This document shows positions 38,201 through 45,379 of a DNA stretch of 64,000 bases, one piece after another; position 1 is the stretch's first letter; each line of letters begins with the position of its first letter. The notes under the pieces were generated by a model. It was given only the letters and a program-made list of their open reading frames with translations, made no database searches and was not told the DNA's origin. The position numbers and the translations under genes are program-made. The DNA is taken from contig CADCCW010000003.1 in the NCBI GenBank assembly GCA_902800055.1, positions 3,376 through 67,375 on the forward strand, given 5' to 3'. The stretch comes from an uncultured bacterium (lineage in GTDB: Bacteria; Verrucomicrobiota; Kiritimatiellia; RFP12; UBA1067).

Positions 38201-41200
38201 GGGAACAGTAGCCGAAAGCAGTGCCGGGTTGTCCGCAATGGCGCCCGCCGCAATGTTCGTGACCGTATACAGATTGCCGTCGACGAATACGATGTTCTTG
38301 ATGGTGACATCCCCGACTGCGTTTTCGAGCTTTTTGAGTGTGGCTGTCAGAGGCGTGCTGTTTGTGTGCAGCTCATAAGTCCAAAACATTTCATAGTCGA
38401 TGTCCCCGACGGTATTTGTTTCGGAGATTATGATATTTGCGATGTCAATGCCGCCGACGATGACTATCGGGCGTCCCTTCCAGGTGCCGCTTGTGAAGCC
38501 CGCGTTCTCCTTGGCGTAACTTGTCATCGCCGCGGGCGTGTCGGCGAATATCGTATCCGCCGCAGCCGGCGCGTCGCCGAGGAACGTGGTCTTCTTCAGG
38601 ATCGCGCATCCGGCGAACGCGTCGCCGGCAATCGAGGTTACCGTCGCCGGGACAGTGATTTCCGCCGAGCGCGGCGGAACTGCGAGAAGTGTGGTCTTCG
38701 AGTGGTCGTAGAGGCAGCCGGCCTCGTCGGCCGAGAAGTTGATGTTTCCTTCGTCGACTGTGAAGCCGGTGAAGCGCGAACATCCGGCTGCGGGATTGCC
38801 GTCGATCGCCTCGACGTAGGCCGGGACCGCGAGCGTCGGCACCTTTGTTCCCGCGAAAGGCTCCACGCCGATGGTTTCGATCGTGGACGGCAGTGTCACG
38901 GCGGTGACATACCTGCAGCCGTATAGGGCTCGGTCGCCGAGTCCGACGACGGTGTATTGCTTGCCGCTGCCGGAGTCGGTGACCTGGGCCGGGACGTCGA
39001 CTGCGCCGATGTGGTTCGTGTCGAGAAGGGCGCTGTCGCCGCCGTTGTAGAGGATGGCGACGTCGCCGTTGAGAATCCACTTCCAGGTGCCGTCGGTGTT
39101 GGTGTCGACGACGACCTCCGCGGGGATGATGACTATTTGGCGTCCCTTCCAGGTGCCGCTTGTGAAGCCCGCGTTCTCCTTGGCGTAACTTGTCATCGCG
39201 GCGGGCGTGTCGGCGAAGACGTCGTCCGCCGCGGTCGGCGCGTTGCCGAGGAAGGTCGCCTTCTTGAGCCTGATGCACCCGGCGAAGCACTCGTCGGCGA
39301 GCTCGGCGACGGTCGCCGGGAGCTCGATCTCCTCAGCGGTCATCGGGTAGGCGAAGAGGGTGGTGAAGTCCTTGTCGTAGAGCGCGCCATCGGCGGACAC
39401 CGCGAAGCGCGGGTTGTCGTCGCCGATGGAGAGCGACACCGACGGGTCGCAGCCGTAGAGGATGTTGCCGTTGATCGAGGAGACGGTGTCGGGAATGGCG
39501 ATGGTCTCGATTGCGGTGCCGGCAAAGGGGTGCCGCCCGATGCTGCGCAGGCCGTGGTTGAGCTTCACGTCCATGAGGACGTTGCAGTCGGCGAACGCCT
39601 CGTTGCCGAGGTTGGTGATGGCGTTGGGGATCTCAACGGAGAGAAGTCCGGTTGAGTTCGCGAAGAGGCGGTCCCCAAGTGACTTTACGGTGAGCGTGCC
39701 GAGAGAGCTGATGAAATCTGACGGCACGGTGTAGTTGCCGATCGGCTTGGGCGAGATCTCGAGAATTTCGACGCCTCTTTGGGCGAGAACCTTTAGCGTG
39801 TGGGCGTACTGCGTTGTCCCATTGGTCGTTATGCAGACGAAGATGTCACCTTCCTTAAGTTCTGCCTCGGCCGAGACGTCGAGGTTCGCGATGCTGCGCC
39901 CGTACTCGTCGTCGGACGGCCATTTGCCTGATGTGGGGAGGGCTGTAGAACTGGGGTCGCCGTTCCAGCCCTTTGTTCCTTGGGCAACGTAGATCTGCAG
40001 CCCTACCGGCGCGCCGCGGAAGAGCTGCGGGTCCTTGCCTGGAGCATTGCCGGAGAACCCGATGAACTCCAGCGACCCGCAGCCCTCGAAGAGCCCTGCT
40101 CCCTCAAGCGCGGTGACAGACGTCGGAAATACGAGAGATGCGAGCCTCGGCATATCGCTGAACGCGCATTCTCCGACGCTGGCAATATTGCTGGGCAGCA
40201 GCAGCGCGCGCAGGCGGAAGCAGCCGTCAAATGCCTCGGGTCCGATTCGCTCCGTAGTCGTGGCGATAGAGGCAGACTCTTTCCTCGCAGGGCAGCCGAC
40301 GAGCGTGCGGACGTCCTTGTCGTAGAGAATGCCGTTGACGACGGTATAGTAGGAGTTGTCGAGCGAAATCGAGACGGTGAGGAGCGTGTCGCATCTTGCA
40401 AGCGGATTTCCGGCCAGAGAGCGGAGCGAATCCGGCAGGGCAAGCGCCGTGATCGAAGAGCCGACGAAGGGGCGATAGCCGATTTCCTTTGTTCCTGTCG
40501 GAAGCGTAACGGAGCTTAGGCTTGAGCAGTTCGCGAAGGCGTAGTCGCCGATTCTGCGGAGTGTCTTGGGCATCTCGACTTCCGAGATTCCCGAGCATCC
40601 GCTGAAGGCGTAGTCGCCGATGAGTGTGACTGGGTAGCCGCCAAGGGAGGACGGGACGACGAGCTTGCCGTCCGAAGTCCATTCGAAGGTTGCCGGGTTG
40701 TAGGTGTATGTTTCCGAAGTCGAAGTCGGGATCGCGGCGATGCCGCCGTTGTAGATCTCTGCTTCGCCGTTGATGACGCGATAGAACCAGGTCACGTTTC
40801 CGGCCTTGTCGGAGACGATTCCGGACGGCTGCTCCGCGGCGGATTCGACTACATTGAAGACGTCCCATGGAGCGGCGTCCCAGCCAGTCGTGCCTGGTTT
40901 CTTGTAGAAGCAGAGGTTGGCGTTGGCGCCGTCGATGATGGAGGCGTCGGCGGCCGGGGCATTTCCTTCGAACGAAACGGAAGTCAGGCGCGTGCAGCCG
41001 AGAAACGCCTGTGCGCCAATGGTCTCGACGGTGGCGGGGACGGCCAGCGCGGCGAGACGGTGGCAGCTTGCGAATGCCTTGATGCCAATTTCTTTCAGCG
41101 TTGCGGGAAACTGGATGGTTTCGATGCGCGGCGGGCAGGCGAGAAGTCGCGTGTGGTCCTTGTCGTAGAGTGCGCCGGCGGATGATGCTAACCAGGGGTT

Positions 41201-41611
41201 GTTTTCGTCGACAGAAATCTGTGAAAGGATTGTGCAACCGGTGAACAGTCCTGTCCCGAGCGTCTCGACCGTTTCGGGGATGGAGATGGATGTGATGCCG
41301 ATCTGGTTTGCGAATGTGCCATCGGCGATTTTCTTGACGATGAGAGGAGTTCCGTCTGAACAGACGAGCGACAGCGGGACGGAAATGTCCCCGATGAGGT
41401 ACTTGCCATCTGTCGTTGTGTCGTTTTTTATCGTGACGCCGGTGATGACGGCGTAGGTTATGCCGTCGCTGGTCTCCCGTTCGAATTCCCAGACGAGGTT
41501 GAATCCTGGTGCCGGGGTGTCGGCTTGTCCATAGTTCACATTGGAAGTTTCCTCGGCCAGGACTGGGATAGCGAGGATTGCGGCGAGAAAGCAGGCGATG
41601 AATTTTTCCAT
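32216..41611 (-). CDS. giant secreted BspA-like leucine-rich-repeat protein
   Basis: A 3131-residue exported protein. Signal peptide at residues 1-19. About nine modules of LRR_5/BspA-type repeats follow, with the recurring pattern IPxxVxxIGxxAFxGCxxLxxV. Each module closes with a GNAPxAxDxIYxGTPxxLxSY.....W(K/R)xR segment and several open with an ITWYYRIVNGEAEIYxDG phrase. Near residues 2850-2945 is an Ig-like putative-Ig stretch, and the C-terminal 180 residues form a beta-rich domain (GKYNGVCFDG, GKLSGKI). No sortase, PEP-CTERM or T9SS tail is evident. It is encoded 18 nt after the secretin, SD AAAGGAG, implying it may be a client of that machine. BspA-like proteins usually mediate adhesion. 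Confidence 0.85.
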   Translation of the reverse strand: MEKFIACFLAAILAIPVLAEETSNVNYGQADTPAPGFNLVWEFERETSDGITYAVITGVTIKNDTTTDGKYLIGDISVPLSLVCSDGTPLIVKKIADGTFANQIGITSISIPETVETLGTGLFTGCTILSQISVDENNPWLASSAGALYDKDHTRLLACPPRIETIQFPATLKEIGIKAFASCHRLAALAVPATVETIGAQAFLGCTRLTSVSFEGNAPAADASIIDGANANLCFYKKPGTTGWDAAPWDVFNVVESAAEQPSGIVSDKAGNVTWFYRVINGEAEIYNGGIAAIPTSTSETYTYNPATFEWTSDGKLVVPSSLGGYPVTLIGDYAFSGCSGISEVEMPKTLRRIGDYAFANCSSLSSVTLPTGTKEIGYRPFVGSSITALALPDSLRSLAGNPLARCDTLLTVSISLDNSYYTVVNGILYDKDVRTLVGCPARKESASIATTTERIGPEAFDGCFRLRALLLPSNIASVGECAFSDMPRLASLVFPTSVTALEGAGLFEGCGSLEFIGFSGNAPGKDPQLFRGAPVGLQIYVAQGTKGWNGDPSSTALPTSGKWPSDDEYGRSIANLDVSAEAELKEGDIFVCITTNGTTQYAHTLKVLAQRGVEILEISPKPIGNYTVPSDFISSLGTLTVKSLGDRLFANSTGLLSVEIPNAITNLGNEAFADCNVLMDVKLNHGLRSIGRHPFAGTAIETIAIPDTVSSINGNILYGCDPSVSLSIGDDNPRFAVSADGALYDKDFTTLFAYPMTAEEIELPATVAELADECFAGCIRLKKATFLGNAPTAADDVFADTPAAMTSYAKENAGFTSGTWKGRQIVIIPAEVVVDTNTDGTWKWILNGDVAILYNGGDSALLDTNHIGAVDVPAQVTDSGSGKQYTVVGLGDRALYGCRYVTAVTLPSTIETIGVEPFAGTKVPTLAVPAYVEAIDGNPAAGCSRFTGFTVDEGNINFSADEAGCLYDHSKTTLLAVPPRSAEITVPATVTSIAGDAFAGCAILKKTTFLGDAPAAADTIFADTPAAMTSYAKENAGFTSGTWKGRPIVIVGGIDIANIIISETNTVGDIDYEMFWTYELHTNSTPLTATLKKLENAVGDVTIKNIVFVDGNLYTVTNIAAGAIADNPALLSATVPNTILEIGDEAFRNCTSLENVTLTYGIRYIGARVFLNTIVRELAVPDSLLDMRGNISAGSIFAMSLNIGDSSHFVYFDDGVLYNRDMTKLYACPTRAEGTIVLPETLTNICTDAFFGCHRLTYLNIPASVTTIGEGAFNVAGIWPGLSAPESTPKLLSVFYNGSVPDAADDIYDGAPTGLVSYVFSEDWIDPWKGRKVTKITATNPPVLKFKDSYGLTWYYRIVNGEAELYNDGEAVIDPTYTDSNRSSVTRGDNLLLPSSINGYVVTKIGDYAFLNCKNLSRIDIPPSITTIGDYAFKGCAAISRIRGTDSFGEDATIEIPDNITTLGYHPFEDLKSVAVIIPRTTIEIEGNPLAGMPFIAAVEVDENNPKFVSSDNVIYNKQSTEVVAVPANYSSSSIHFLNSARKINSEALYGCENLRSILLPDSLEYIGTNAFTKCTGISALTIPASVIEIGHSPFTNCTALLKITYDGDAPATDNTLYAGTQTNLTSFVLDTATGFSPVLWEDRPIVVISTSPDSTILHYDDGAITWYFRVNDDVAEIYRDDGNPAVVSDDPNSPILSISLPQTLGGYIVKGVGDGALANLRGITSISIPDTYEWIGDNAFSNCTSLASIDIPYGVRYIGARAFVNTIIREIKVPDSLLDMGGNISAGTLFTSTISIDDSSHFKYSDDGVLYNRDMTKLYVCPTRAEGTVTIPNTVTNIAADAFFGCHRLTYLNIPASVTTIGDGAFNVAGIWPGLSAPESTPHLESIFYNSTKPNAADNIYAGTPDPLVSYALTTNGWTDGEIWKDRKVMVISGEDPPVLDYTDANGITWKFKIINNNVTITGIEPKSTRGVPNVDVDANDVRYTLEIPTIIRGFTVTSIGSSAFSGCTSLTYVGIPSSIQEIGDFAFSNCTAIIDICGLGFLTTTQDKGVIELPSGITRLGKHPFEGVPASTITLPYTLLETDGNPLAGCDFLTTVSIDGSCPNFSVAGNILYDKQGKILVGAPANLEESSIAVPSTVTAIRNEAFAGCKNLESVLLPESLEYIGTNAFAKCASISALTIPATVTEIGSDAFTGCNSLLSVTYAGNAPTAPDDLYIGTPEALTSYASSEAEGFTEPTWKNRTINFDVDPGDKPLTYTDAAGVVWKYRVVEDGVAEILSVSSENAITALSFPATIGALTVKGVGNGAIANQRGITGVSIPATYEWIGDGAFSNCTSLASVTLGNSLRTIGRHPFNGTNVGAVSIPASVSSIDGNVLYGCGPAATVSVSSDSQHFSLSDDGALYDKGFKTLYAVPMSSETLTVPETTTTINDDAFADCMALANVKFLGNAPAAADGILADTPATLVITVLDGSLGWDGDPTSSALPASGLWRNRKIELAPGEADKYTDSDGTVWDVTVYDNKAELGANGATPIIPASTSGEVTVPGEITIDGNTYTITSIPDGAFEGCSEITAINIPASITTIAADAFNGCTSLESFSVDAKNPAYSSRNGILYSKDGRTLVKVPAKTSFAATFTEKETAAKKEIVEVIGSTDPDTMTTEPNQIIELKSYGTSTSTTATEFSPSLSIDMILSGVTAISDYAFTDCGLMPEGSTVTGTLVVKVDGKETERKTGTFTLPVGTDSTGGHSYSYIYSQAGFYKGSVCLYHTASDSDKTISYAIPISIPTGISYSNLAFYNSHFTSKNTTVQAPPVVVVNPPVDEPDDALDDTDDGFGVRPYLVDANGNLSAIEEGDVVEAHVGIKLSIPLSVGNAPDGSLSTVTAKGLPAGVKLVKTAVKEGRKVVKYIYAIEGTPSRAQSAKTVVLKVTNKKNKLNESVSFAIKVLAMPSWVGGKYNGVCFDGTTEIGSATATISAAGKLSGKIMVPSDDGKKSLKLSYTAKGFSDFDEESNTFYGTATMRVNRQTVDVPFALSAYDGAGQLSLELPGMTAMLEQNTWKRGDIAANSTIKVDGFTFKLAANGKVKWSGSVEGDNGRTISVSGSTQLLSGPSALVYIPPKANLVGGWCQLFQLW
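35961..36230. repeat. LRR-gene internal duplication A, copy 1
   Basis: A block strongly similar at DNA level to 37743-38012, offset 1782 bp (594 codons, in frame). It covers the SAPESTPxLxS through DGVLYNRDMTKLY segment of two modules. Confidence 0.8.
37743..38012. repeat. LRR-gene internal duplication A, copy 2
   Basis: Partner of 35961-36230. Long exact runs are interrupted mainly at codon third positions, suggesting an older duplication than pair B. Confidence 0.8.
38461..38548. repeat. LRR-gene internal duplication B, copy 1
   Basis: Matches 39130-39217 with about three differences; offset 669 bp (223 codons). Encodes the DTPAAMTSYAKENAGFTSG module end. Confidence 0.88.
39130..39217. 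repeat. LRR-gene internal duplication B, copy 2
   Basis: Partner of 38461-38548. The near identity indicates recent duplication or gene conversion within the repeat array. Confidence 0.88.
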
Positions 41612-41629
41612 TGCTTAACTCCTTTCTGC

Positions 41630-43612
41630 TTACTGGTTGGCGGAGGGCGTGACTGTGACACTGCCGTAGTTAGTGTCGTTCTTGGCGGCGGCCTTCTTGG
41701 CGTCGTGGTTGCGCCGGTCGAATGAGCGCAGATCGAGCGAGAGCAGGTCGGCGGCGCCGTCGGGGCGGTCGCCCGGCTCGAGGCGGCGGCCCTCGACGTA
41801 TTCGCGGCCGATGACGGCGTTCTTGGGCAGCCCGATGTCCTTCGGCAGGGCGTCGGGTCTGGCAATGCCGACGGTGACGCAGATGATGATCTCGTACTGC
41901 ACTTTCTGGCGGCTCTTGCTGCCGAAGAGCTTTTGCCCAATCCACGGCAGACGGCGCAGATAGGGGATGCCGTCGTCGACGTCCTCCTCCTCGGTCTTGG
42001 AGAGGCCGCCGATGACTGCGGTCGAGCCGTCCTTCATCGTGAACTGGGTGGAGATGCTCTTCATCTTGATGATGGGGAACTTGCCGTAGGAGCTGTCGGC
42101 CCCCATGTTGCTGCCGTTGGCGACGCTGTAGTACTCGTCAACGTAGGAGATCGACGGGATGATTTCGACGGAGATGAGCCCGTCCGGCGAAATGCGCGGC
42201 TTGACGGTGAGCTCGATGCCGTAGGAGAAGAACGCGGAGCCGGCGAAGAGGCCGCGGTCTTTGTCGCCGGGGATCTGCTGGAGCTTGGCGGAGTAGTCGA
42301 GGTAGGAGTTCTCGGAGCTGGTGTTGCGCTGGGAGGTGAGCTCGATGTAGGGGTATTTGGTGGTCATGTCGACCTTGGCTTCCTTGCCGTTGGAGACGAT
42401 GACCTTGGGGTTGGAGAATATCTTTGCGTCCTCGAGGCTCTCGAACGCGCTGATCGCGAGCCGGAAGTCGTCCACCGAAAGCGTGCCCGAGAAGGTGCGG
42501 TCGGCGCTGGCGGTGCGGGTGGACGTGCGCGAGTTGCCGGAGGAGCCGTTGTGCCCGCGCGTCCGCTCGGACGACGAGGAGCTCGACAGGCCGTCGGACT
42601 TGTCTGCGCTCGAGCTGTAGGAGGAGCCGGACTCGCTTGCCTTGGATCCAGTCGCGGAGTCGGTCGAGCCGTTGCGGGAGGAACTGGAACTGGACGAGCC
42701 GCTGTCGGTCACGGAGAGCGAGCCGTCCTTGGACATGGTTACGGACTTGTTGACGCCGAAGTCGACCTTGGCGGCGACGTCCTTGGTGGAGACGCCCCAG
42801 CTCTTGAGCTGGCTCCAGTCAAAGCCGAGGCTGTGCATCGCCTCGCTGGAGAGCTCGATGAACCTGGCCTCGATGTAGATCTGGTCGACGGCCTTGTCGA
42901 CCGAGCGGATGATCGACTCGCAGTCGGAGATGACCTTCTCCGGGGCGGTGACTACCACCACGTTGGCGCCGGGGAAGGCGTTGGCGATCTTCTGGACGGT
43001 CTTGCCGTCCTTGCCCTTGACGGCGTAGTTTTCGTTGAAGAGCGCGGCGAGTTCTTCGGCGGAGGCGTGGTTGAGCTGGAAGCTCTTGGTGACGATCGGG
43101 ATCGCCATCTTGTCCTCGTTTACGAAGTAGATGTTGTCGCGGCGCTCGAGGCGGAAGCCGCGTGCGTTGAGGATCGACTGGAGGGCGTCGAGCCACCTGA
43201 CGTGCTTGAGCTCGGCGCTGACGCGGCGCTGGAGGTTGGTGGAGTCATCGGAGATGATGTTGGCCCGCGTGGTCTTGCGGAACTGCCTGAGGACGTCGGC
43301 GAGGGTGGCTTCGTCGCAGGAGATGTCGACGAACTCGACGTCCTCGTTGTTGGTGCGGATCTGCGGGCGCTTCGCGGCTTCCGCGGTATCGTCGATTTCC
43401 TCGAGGTCGATTTCGTCCACGTCTTCCTCGCGCAGCGCGGCGGACGGTTCCTCCGCCGGCACGGCGTTGGTGGGCGCCGCGGCGGACTCTGCCGCGATGA
43501 CGGCGTTGGTGGATTCGTCGGCCGTGTCGCCGGCGATCTGGGCGAGCGCGATCATGGCTGCGGACGCGGAGGCGATCGTTGCCGCCGTGATTGCGAGGTG
43601 TTGTCTGGTCAT
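41630..43612 (-). CDS. pilQ: secretin, PilQ/GspD family
   Basis: A 660-residue outer-membrane secretin subunit. A signal-like N-terminus (1-27) precedes an acidic region (40-80), N-domains (about 90-250) and the secretin core to about 610. The core signature VIGGLSKTEEEDVDDGIPYLRRLPWIG is present. An unusual Ser-rich insert of about 75 residues sits at 298-372, between the last N-domain and the beta-barrel. The start overlaps the pilP-like stop by 4 nt. It would form the gate through which the pilus or secreted client passes. PilQ naming is by operon context; GspD is an alternative. Confidence 0.9.
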   Translation of the reverse strand: MTRQHLAITAATIASASAAMIALAQIAGDTADESTNAVIAAESAAAPTNAVPAEEPSAALREEDVDEIDLEEIDDTAEAAKRPQIRTNNEDVEFVDISCDEATLADVLRQFRKTTRANIISDDSTNLQRRVSAELKHVRWLDALQSILNARGFRLERRDNIYFVNEDKMAIPIVTKSFQLNHASAEELAALFNENYAVKGKDGKTVQKIANAFPGANVVVVTAPEKVISDCESIIRSVDKAVDQIYIEARFIELSSEAMHSLGFDWSQLKSWGVSTKDVAAKVDFGVNKSVTMSKDGSLSVTDSGSSSSSSSRNGSTDSATGSKASESGSSYSSSADKSDGLSSSSSSERTRGHNGSSGNSRTSTRTASADRTFSGTLSVDDFRLAISAFESLEDAKIFSNPKVIVSNGKEAKVDMTTKYPYIELTSQRNTSSENSYLDYSAKLQQIPGDKDRGLFAGSAFFSYGIELTVKPRISPDGLISVEIIPSISYVDEYYSVANGSNMGADSSYGKFPIIKMKSISTQFTMKDGSTAVIGGLSKTEEEDVDDGIPYLRRLPWIGQKLFGSKSRQKVQYEIIICVTVGIARPDALPKDIGLPKNAVIGREYVEGRRLEPGDRPDGAADLLSLDLRSFDRRNHDAKKAAAKNDTNYGSVTVTPSANQ

Positions 43613-44097
43613 TTGGTTTCTCCTTTGTCCTCGGAGGGTTCTTCAAGTTCACGCATTCTGATTCGCTGCAGCCTGAGCGTGCCGGTCTCGGTGAGGCCCT
43701 TGACGCGCCAGGTGAAGCGCAGTCCGTCGACGTTGGCCGAGACGAGGTCGCCGTCGGCGTAGATGTTGCCGTTGATGGTGACGGCCTGCCGCGAGTTGGC
43801 GCCGGAGCCGACGCGGAGGGTGCCGCCGATCTTCAGCGACTTGCGCGCGGCGATCCAGAGGCGGCCTTCGCCCTTGTCGTTGGACGCGGCCTCGGCGGCC
43901 TCGGCTGCGGCGATCGCCTCGGGGTTGACGCTGGTTTCGGCGTCCTTGCGCGTCTCCTCCTCGGTGGGCGCGCTCACTTCGAAACGCGGATCGGCGGAGA
44001 TCGGTTCGCGCTCGCCGTTGTAGCCGACGGGCCAGAAGGGGTTGCGCAGGGGAATGGTCGCCGCCAGGGCGGCCGCAATCAGAAGGGGAGTCGTCAT
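43609..44097 (-). CDS. PilP/GspC-like periplasmic protein
   Basis: A 162-residue protein with an N-terminal signal/anchor segment (1-20), an acidic Glu/Ala-rich middle and a small beta domain (about 85-150) with the pattern AVTINGNIYADGDLVSAN, as in pilotin-like PilP or GspB/GspC homology regions. Its place between pilO and the secretin, with 4-nt overlaps on both sides, supports a role coupling the inner-membrane platform to the secretin. Similarity is weak; the position carries most of the inference. Confidence 0.6.
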   Translation of the reverse strand: MTTPLLIAAALAATIPLRNPFWPVGYNGEREPISADPRFEVSAPTEEETRKDAETSVNPEAIAAAEAAEAASNDKGEGRLWIAARKSLKIGGTLRVGSGANSRQAVTINGNIYADGDLVSANVDGLRFTWRVKGLTETGTLRLQRIRMRELEEPSEDKGETK

Positions 44098-44684
44098 TTC
44101 TTCGTCCTCCCTCCCTTGACCGGCCACTCGAAGACGAATTCGACGCGTTGTGCGAGCGGGTCCTGCTGGGCGGTCACCGACATCGCCTCAAGCGCGACGA
44201 GCGGGAACTCCTTTTCCACTCGCAGCAGGAACGAGACGGCGGCCTGGTAGCTGCCGCGGCAGACGAGGCGGATTGGCCGCCGCGCGAAGAGCTGGACTGG
44301 CAGGCGCTTCGGCACCGGCAGCGCGACGAGCGGCAGTTCCTCGTATACGGTCTCGGAAAGGCCGGCGCCGGCGGCGAGCGGGTCGAGCAGTTTCTTCGCG
44401 CCCATGGCGTAGGACTCGAGCGAGGGCTGGAGGATCGCTGCGCGGAACTCGTCCAGCCCGGCATTGATTTTTTCGAGCCGCTCCTTGACCTTGTCGGCGT
44501 CGGAGAGGTTGTGCATCATAATCTCGTGGCGCGTGCGCACCTCCTCGAGCTCTTTCTTGGCGCGGACGAGATCCGCCTCCGACGGCTCGACGGCAAAGAG
44601 GTAGATGCACGCCGCGGCGGCGCCGAAGACGGCGGTGATGAGTAGCGAGCGCTTCGCGTTGGGGGCCATGTTCTGGAGATTCAT
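44094..44684 (-). CDS. pilO: PilO-like pilus assembly protein
   Basis: A 196-residue bitopic inner-membrane protein: a transmembrane helix at about 13-33, a coiled coil at about 38-80 and a ferredoxin-like periplasmic domain to the end. This is the PilO/GspM-type layout. In type IV pili PilN and PilO form a heterodimer connecting PilM to the secretin. It overlaps both neighbours by 4 nt. Confidence 0.78.
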   Translation of the reverse strand: MNLQNMAPNAKRSLLITAVFGAAAACIYLFAVEPSEADLVRAKKELEEVRTRHEIMMHNLSDADKVKERLEKINAGLDEFRAAILQPSLESYAMGAKKLLDPLAAGAGLSETVYEELPLVALPVPKRLPVQLFARRPIRLVCRGSYQAAVSFLLRVEKEFPLVALEAMSVTAQQDPLAQRVEFVFEWPVKGGRTKK

Positions 44685-45379
44685 TTCGCGAACCTCCTGT
44701 CCTTGAGCCGGTATTCGATCTCGAACGCGAGCATTCGCGAGCCTTCGCCGCGGCGCGAAGTGTCCTGGCGGATGGAACGCACCTTGGGACTCTGGTCGCT
44801 TCGCCGCGGATCCTTGACGATGGAGATGAAGTTGGTGAAGGTGTCGGACTCAAGCGACTCCATCAGCGAGACGATCGGCGTCTCCTTTGGCGTCCGCCCG
44901 GCGAGGACGAGCGAAACCGACTCGACGTTGCCCGTCGGCCCCCAAAGCGGGATGTACGGCCGCCCGGGCAGCACGCCGGGTGGAACGAGCGACTGCGGCG
45001 GCGGCGGCGGAATCTCAAGCCGCGTGAGCTGGATCTTGAGCGGCATCACCTCGGCGAGCGCGGTGAAGACGTCGCCGTAGCTGCGGCAGCCGCCGCGGTA
45101 GTACTCGAGTTGCTCAAGTCCAGACTCGAGTTCGTTGGCGAGGTTCATCTTCTCCATCACGTCGGCGTAGGCGGCCTTGCGTGAGTCAATCTCGGATTGG
45201 AGCGTCTGGATGGACGACCTTGCAATCAGCACACGCCCGAGCAGCGAACCCCACCACACGACGGCCCCGGCGACCGCGAACATCGCGAGCACCGGCAGCA
45301 TCACCCGGATGCGCACCGGCGAGGAGCTGACCCGCTCGGAGGTTTTCAGCAGGTTGAGGTGATAGGCCTTGGCGCTCAT
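44681..45379 (-). CDS. pilN: PilN-like pilus assembly protein
   Basis: A 232-residue protein. The short cytoplasmic N-terminus HLNLLKTSE (about 7-15) resembles the PilN peptide that docks in PilM. A transmembrane helix at about 26-46 and a coiled coil (50-90) follow, then a periplasmic domain containing a Pro run near 125-140. The start at 45379 overlaps the pilM stop (ATGA); the longer frame upstream lies inside pilM and is rejected. Confidence 0.78.
   Translation of the reverse strand: MSAKAYHLNLLKTSERVSSSPVRIRVMLPVLAMFAVAGAVVWWGSLLGRVLIARSSIQTLQSEIDSRKAAYADVMEKMNLANELESGLEQLEYYRGGCRSYGDVFTALAEVMPLKIQLTRLEIPPPPPQSLVPPGVLPGRPYIPLWGPTGNVESVSLVLAGRTPKETPIVSLMESLESDTFTNFISIVKDPRRSDQSPKVRSIRQDTSRRGEGSRMLAFEIEYRLKDRRFAK

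Noticed and set aside
32216-41611. Repeated DNA blocks considered as a CRISPR array
   Set aside because: Repeats are long, in frame and encode LRR modules; no short constant repeats with unique spacers, and no cas genes anywhere in the window.
41933-43762. A 609-codon plus-strand frame opposite the secretin
   Set aside because: Gly/Val/Asp-rich shadow; the minus frame has clear secretin motifs and fits the operon.
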